Below are positions 13,717 through 16,176 of a stretch of 16,176 bases of DNA, piece by piece. The stretch spans positions 1 to 16,176 of the forward strand of contig JBFHRB010000040.1 in assembly GCA_041591915.1 (NCBI GenBank), in the 5' to 3' direction. The DNA is from JBFHRB01 sp041591915. GTDB taxonomy: Bacteria; Actinomycetota; Nitriliruptoria; Nitriliruptorales; Nitriliruptoraceae. Positions within the stretch are counted from its first letter, which is position 1. Each line of letters begins with the position of its first letter. A program made the translations under genes and the position numbers. A model generated the notes under the pieces. It saw nothing but the letters and a program-made list of their open reading frames with translations. It was not told the DNA's origin and did no database searches.

Positions 13717-15941
13717 CGACGTACCCTCCGGGCGTGCGCGCCCGGTTCTTCCTCAAACGCTTCGTCGCCGTCGGCCTCAGCTCACTGCTGACCGTCACGG
13801 CGATGCTGGGCTTCTTCGCATGGCTGTCGCTGCAGATCGACTGGCGCATCCCCGACCCCGCGGCCGTCAGCGCGCCCAGTGTGCTGCTCGACCGCCACGG
13901 TGGGGTCCTCGCGCGCTTCACCTCCGAGGTCGACTTCCGCGAGGTCCCGCTCGGTGCCGTCAGCCCGGTCGCGCGCGACGCGATCATCGCGAGCGAGGAC
14001 GCGCGCTTCTACGAGCACGGTGGCGTGGACCCTGCCTCGCTGGTCCGGGCCGTCTTCCGCAACATCGTCACCGGGAGTATCGAGCAGGGCGGTTCGACCC
14101 TCACCCAGCAGTACGTCAAGAACGCGTTCGTCGGCAGTGAGCGCACGATCCTGAGGAAGGTCCGGGAGGCCGTCATCTCGATCCAGCTCGAGCGCGACCT
14201 CACGAAGGACGAGATCCTCGAGCGCTACCTCAACGCCGTGTACTTCGGCGAGGGCGCGTACGGCATCGAGGCCGCCTCGCTCACCTACTGGGGCAAGCGG
14301 GCGGCGGACCTGAGCGCGGCGGAGGGCGCGACGCTGGCGCAGCTGCTCCCGGCCCCGTCCGTGCGCAATCCCCGCGTCGACCCGGACGGCGCGCGCGAGC
14401 GGCGCAACCGCGTCCTCGACCGCATGCTGGAGCTCGGGCTCGTGACCCCGGACGAGCACGCAGCGGCGATCGCGGCGCCGATCGAGGTCCTGCCCCGAAC
14501 GCGCAACGACTTCCCGGCACCCTTCTTCGTCGAGTACGTCCGCAAGCAGCTCGAGACCGCCTACGGCCGGCAGGCCGTCCTGACCGGCGGCCTCCGCGTG
14601 ACGACGACGCTCGACCCCGACGCGCAGGCGGCGCTCGAGCAGGCCGTCGCCACCCAGTTGCCGAAGCAGGAGGGGGAGTTCGCCGACGTCGACGCTGGCG
14701 CGGTCGCGATCCACCCGGGCACCGGCGAGATCCTCGCCCTGTACGGCGGGAGGGACTTCGAGAACTTCCAGTTCGACCTCGCGACGCAGGCCCGCCGCCA
14801 GGCCGGATCGACCTTCAAGCCCCTCGTCTTCATGGCCGCGCTCGAGCAGGACTACGAGCCGACGACGCCGATCCCGGCGCCCGCGAAGGCAACCATCACC
14901 GACTGCGGCGACGACATCTGGGAGCCCGAGAACGCGGGTGGTTCCGCGTACGGGACCCTGCCGATGCGCGAAGGCCTGATCCGCTCGGTCAACACCGTCT
15001 TCGCCCGTGTGGGCTGCGACGTCGGGCCCGACAACGTCGTCGACGTCGGGGCGCGCCTCGGGATCAAGGTGCCGATCGAGCCGGTGCGCACGGTCGCGCT
15101 CGGCGCCCCGCCGCTGGGACCGACGGTGCTCGACATGGCCTCCGTCTACGCCTCGATCGCGAACGACGGGCGGTACTGCCGTCCCCGCAGCTTCACGGAC
15201 GTCGTGGGTCCCGACGGGACGACGCGAGAGGTGCCGGTGGAGATGGTCCAGGTTCCCGGCCTCGACCCCAGGCCGAGGGCCGCCGCAGAGGAGATGCTGG
15301 CGGGGCGTCCGGAGGAGCTGGTCGAGCGCGACGACGACTGCGTCGCCGTGGCGCAGCCCGACGTCGTCCGCGAGACGACGCTCGCCCTCGAGGAGGTCGT
15401 GAAACGCACGACCGGCCGGCGCGCCGACATCGGCCGGCCGCAGGCAGGCAAGACGGGGACGACCAACGAGGAGAAGGACGCCTGGTTCGCGGGCTACACG
15501 CCGGACCTGTCCCTCGTCGTCTGGGTCGGGGACGCCGACTACGACCAGGACGGCGTCAAGCCCATGCGAGACATCGAGGGCTTCAGCCGCGTGCAGGGCG
15601 GCACGATCCCCGCGCTCATCTGGCACGACGCCGCGTCCGAGATGCTGCGCAACGTGGCCCCGAGCTCCTTCCTGCGCCCCGGCGAGGGCGACCCGCGGTC
15701 GGGACGCGCGCCCGGACCCCGCGTCACGCCGTCGCCGTCGCCCGAGCCGTCGCCCGAGCCGAGCCCCTCCCCCACGTCGACGACGCCGACCGAGGAGCCG
15801 AGTCCCTCCCCGTCACCGACCGATCCCGGGCCGCCCGAGCCACCCCCGATCTCGCCGCCGCCACAACCGAGCGAGTCGCCCTGCGTGCCGATCCTGCAGG
15901 AGTGCCCGGAGGACACCCCGGCGCCACCGGGGCCCCCATAG
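13713..15941 (+). CDS. Class A penicillin-binding protein (bifunctional transglycosylase/transpeptidase)
   Basis: Membrane enzyme that polymerises glycan strands and cross-links peptidoglycan outside the cytoplasm. It has 742 residues: a short basic cytoplasmic start, a transmembrane helix (about 17-40), the GT51 domain (about 55-260) with EDARFYEHGG (catalytic Glu95), GGSTLTQQYVKN (127-137), RKVREA (148-153) and YLNAVYFGEGAYG, then the transpeptidase domain with STFK (Ser366-Lys369), SVN (425-427) and KTGT (580-583). From about 663 the tail is Pro/Ser/Glu-rich with two cysteines (724, 731). The GTG at 13713 overlaps the previous stop (GTGA); GTG 13734, just behind TACCCT, is an equally plausible leaderless start. 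Type is PBP1A/PonA-like; the exact name is not certain. Confidence 0.95.
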   Translation: MTTYPPGVRARFFLKRFVAVGLSSLLTVTAMLGFFAWLSLQIDWRIPDPAAVSAPSVLLDRHGGVLARFTSEVDFREVPLGAVSPVARDAIIASEDARFYEHGGVDPASLVRAVFRNIVTGSIEQGGSTLTQQYVKNAFVGSERTILRKVREAVISIQLERDLTKDEILERYLNAVYFGEGAYGIEAASLTYWGKRAADLSAAEGATLAQLLPAPSVRNPRVDPDGARERRNRVLDRMLELGLVTPDEHAAAIAAPIEVLPRTRNDFPAPFFVEYVRKQLETAYGRQAVLTGGLRVTTTLDPDAQAALEQAVATQLPKQEGEFADVDAGAVAIHPGTGEILALYGGRDFENFQFDLATQARRQAGSTFKPLVFMAALEQDYEPTTPIPAPAKATITDCGDDIWEPENAGGSAYGTLPMREGLIRSVNTVFARVGCDVGPDNVVDVGARLGIKVPIEPVRTVALGAPPLGPTVLDMASVYASIANDGRYCRPRSFTDVVGPDGTTREVPVEMVQVPGLDPRPRAAAEEMLAGRPEELVERDDDCVAVAQPDVVRETTLALEEVVKRTTGRRADIGRPQAGKTGTTNEEKDAWFAGYTPDLSLVVWVGDADYDQDGVKPMRDIEGFSRVQGGTIPALIWHDAASEMLRNVAPSSFLRPGEGDPRSGRAPGPRVTPSPSPEPSPEPSPSPTSTTPTEEPSPSPSPTDPGPPEPPPISPPPQPSESPCVPILQECPEDTPAPPGPP
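13721..13731 (+). promoter_or_regulatory. -10-like element TACCCTCCGGG at the PBP start
   Basis: TACCCT (13721-13726) ends 7 nt before the in-frame GTG at 13734, a leaderless arrangement nearly identical to that of the methyltransferase at 10277. It lies inside the first codons of the longer PBP frame, so it would be an internal promoter separating the PBP from the gene before it. Confidence 0.35.
15726..15888 (+). repeat. Low-complexity Pro/Ser/Glu coding stretch in the PBP tail
   Basis: The DNA repeats short CCGTCGCCC / GAGCCG blocks and encodes SPSPEPSPEPSPSP and later PSPSPSPT. It is the extracytoplasmic linker typical of actinobacterial PBP1 tails, here with irregular units, not a strict tandem array. 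Confidence 0.7.
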
Positions 15942-15947
15942 ACACGG

Positions 15948-16176
15948 CTACTCGCCGGTGCCGGTCTGCTCCGTGCACCGGATGAGCTGCTCGCACAGCA
16001 CCCGGATCGGGGCGAAGGCCGTGCCACCGTTGGGGCCGTAGGGCCGGTAGGCGGCGGTCGAGATCGCGACCACCCGGCCGTCGGCATCGACCACGGGCCC
16101 CCCGGTCGTGACCGGCAGCGGCGCGAGGTCGGTGAGCAGCGAGCGCGGTTCGGTGGCGACGACCGTCGCGGCGACC
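15948..16176 (-). CDS. C-terminal end of a trypsin-like (S1C) serine protease homologue with Thr in the catalytic Ser position
   Basis: The last 76 residues of a minus-strand gene whose start lies beyond the right edge. LLTDLAPLPVTTGGPVVDADG followed by RVVAISTA resembles the end of DegP/HtrA-type proteases, where a GNSGGP motif carries the nucleophile. Here the residue before GGP is Thr and the position for oxyanion-hole Gly is Val, so normal serine proteolysis is unlikely. A pair of cysteines follows (VLCEQLIRC), possibly a disulfide, suggesting an exported protein. The TAG stop (15950-15948) is 6 nt from the PBP stop on the opposite strand. Family assignment rests on a short stretch and is moderate. 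Confidence 0.65.
   Translation of the reverse strand, partial: VAATVVATEPRSLLTDLAPLPVTTGGPVVDADGRVVAISTAAYRPYGPNGGTAFAPIRVLCEQLIRCTEQTGTGE

Noticed and set aside
13782..15626. A 614-codon minus-strand frame
   Set aside because: Antisense to the PBP, whose transglycosylase and transpeptidase motifs are complete.
1..16176. A defence island, prophage or mobile element
   Set aside because: No transposase, integrase, nuclease or restriction gene, no terminal repeats, and the genes are mostly core metabolism with conserved order.

Overview
The window is about 16 kb of very GC-rich DNA with tightly packed genes, frequent GTG/TTG starts and stop/start overlaps. The protein families and gene order point to an actinomycete (Actinomycetota). 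Cell-wall-binding type 2 repeats and only partial agreement with mycobacterial order suggest a deep-branching lineage such as Nitriliruptoria, Egibacter or Euzebya. That placement is an inference; no rRNA or marker tree is available here.

Left part (1-6090, minus strand): one compact block of five genes, read right to left. A secreted protein with three cell-wall-binding repeats and a C-terminal PQQ-type sugar dehydrogenase domain comes first. Then come a PfkB-family kinase (psuK-like), pseudouridine-5'-phosphate glycosidase (psuG), a NifS/IscS-type cysteine desulfurase and tRNA 2-thiouridylase (mnmA, running off the left edge). Three of the four junctions overlap, so this is probably one operon. 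The desulfurase can supply the sulfur that MnmA puts on tRNA; PsuK and PsuG salvage pseudouridine.

Middle (6091-10290): a divergent promoter region, a YbaK-type trans-editing deacylase on the plus strand, and, tail to tail with it, a PaaK-like protein whose ATP-binding motif is lost. Next comes the etfB-etfA operon for electron transfer flavoprotein (minus strand), ended by a perfect 11-bp hairpin. A 289-bp gene-free divergent region with two inverted repeats separates etfB from the next genes.

Right part (10291-16176): a SAM-dependent methyltransferase overlapping a GH57 glucan branching enzyme, then an unrecognised acidic protein with an 18-bp tandem repeat, then a class A penicillin-binding protein with a proline/serine-rich tail. 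At the right edge, converging on it, is the end of a trypsin-like protease whose catalytic serine position holds threonine.

The order mnmA - iscS - etfA - etfB - methyltransferase - GH57 matches, as I recall it, Mycobacterium tuberculosis Rv3024c-Rv3025c-Rv3028c-Rv3029c-Rv3030-Rv3031, with different inserted genes. I see no rRNA, tRNA, IS element, prophage, CRISPR array or known defence system. The least explained items are the degenerate PaaK-like protein, the wall-anchored sugar dehydrogenase heading an RNA-nucleoside operon, the orphan acidic protein, and a repeated TASSCTCCGGG start-site element.
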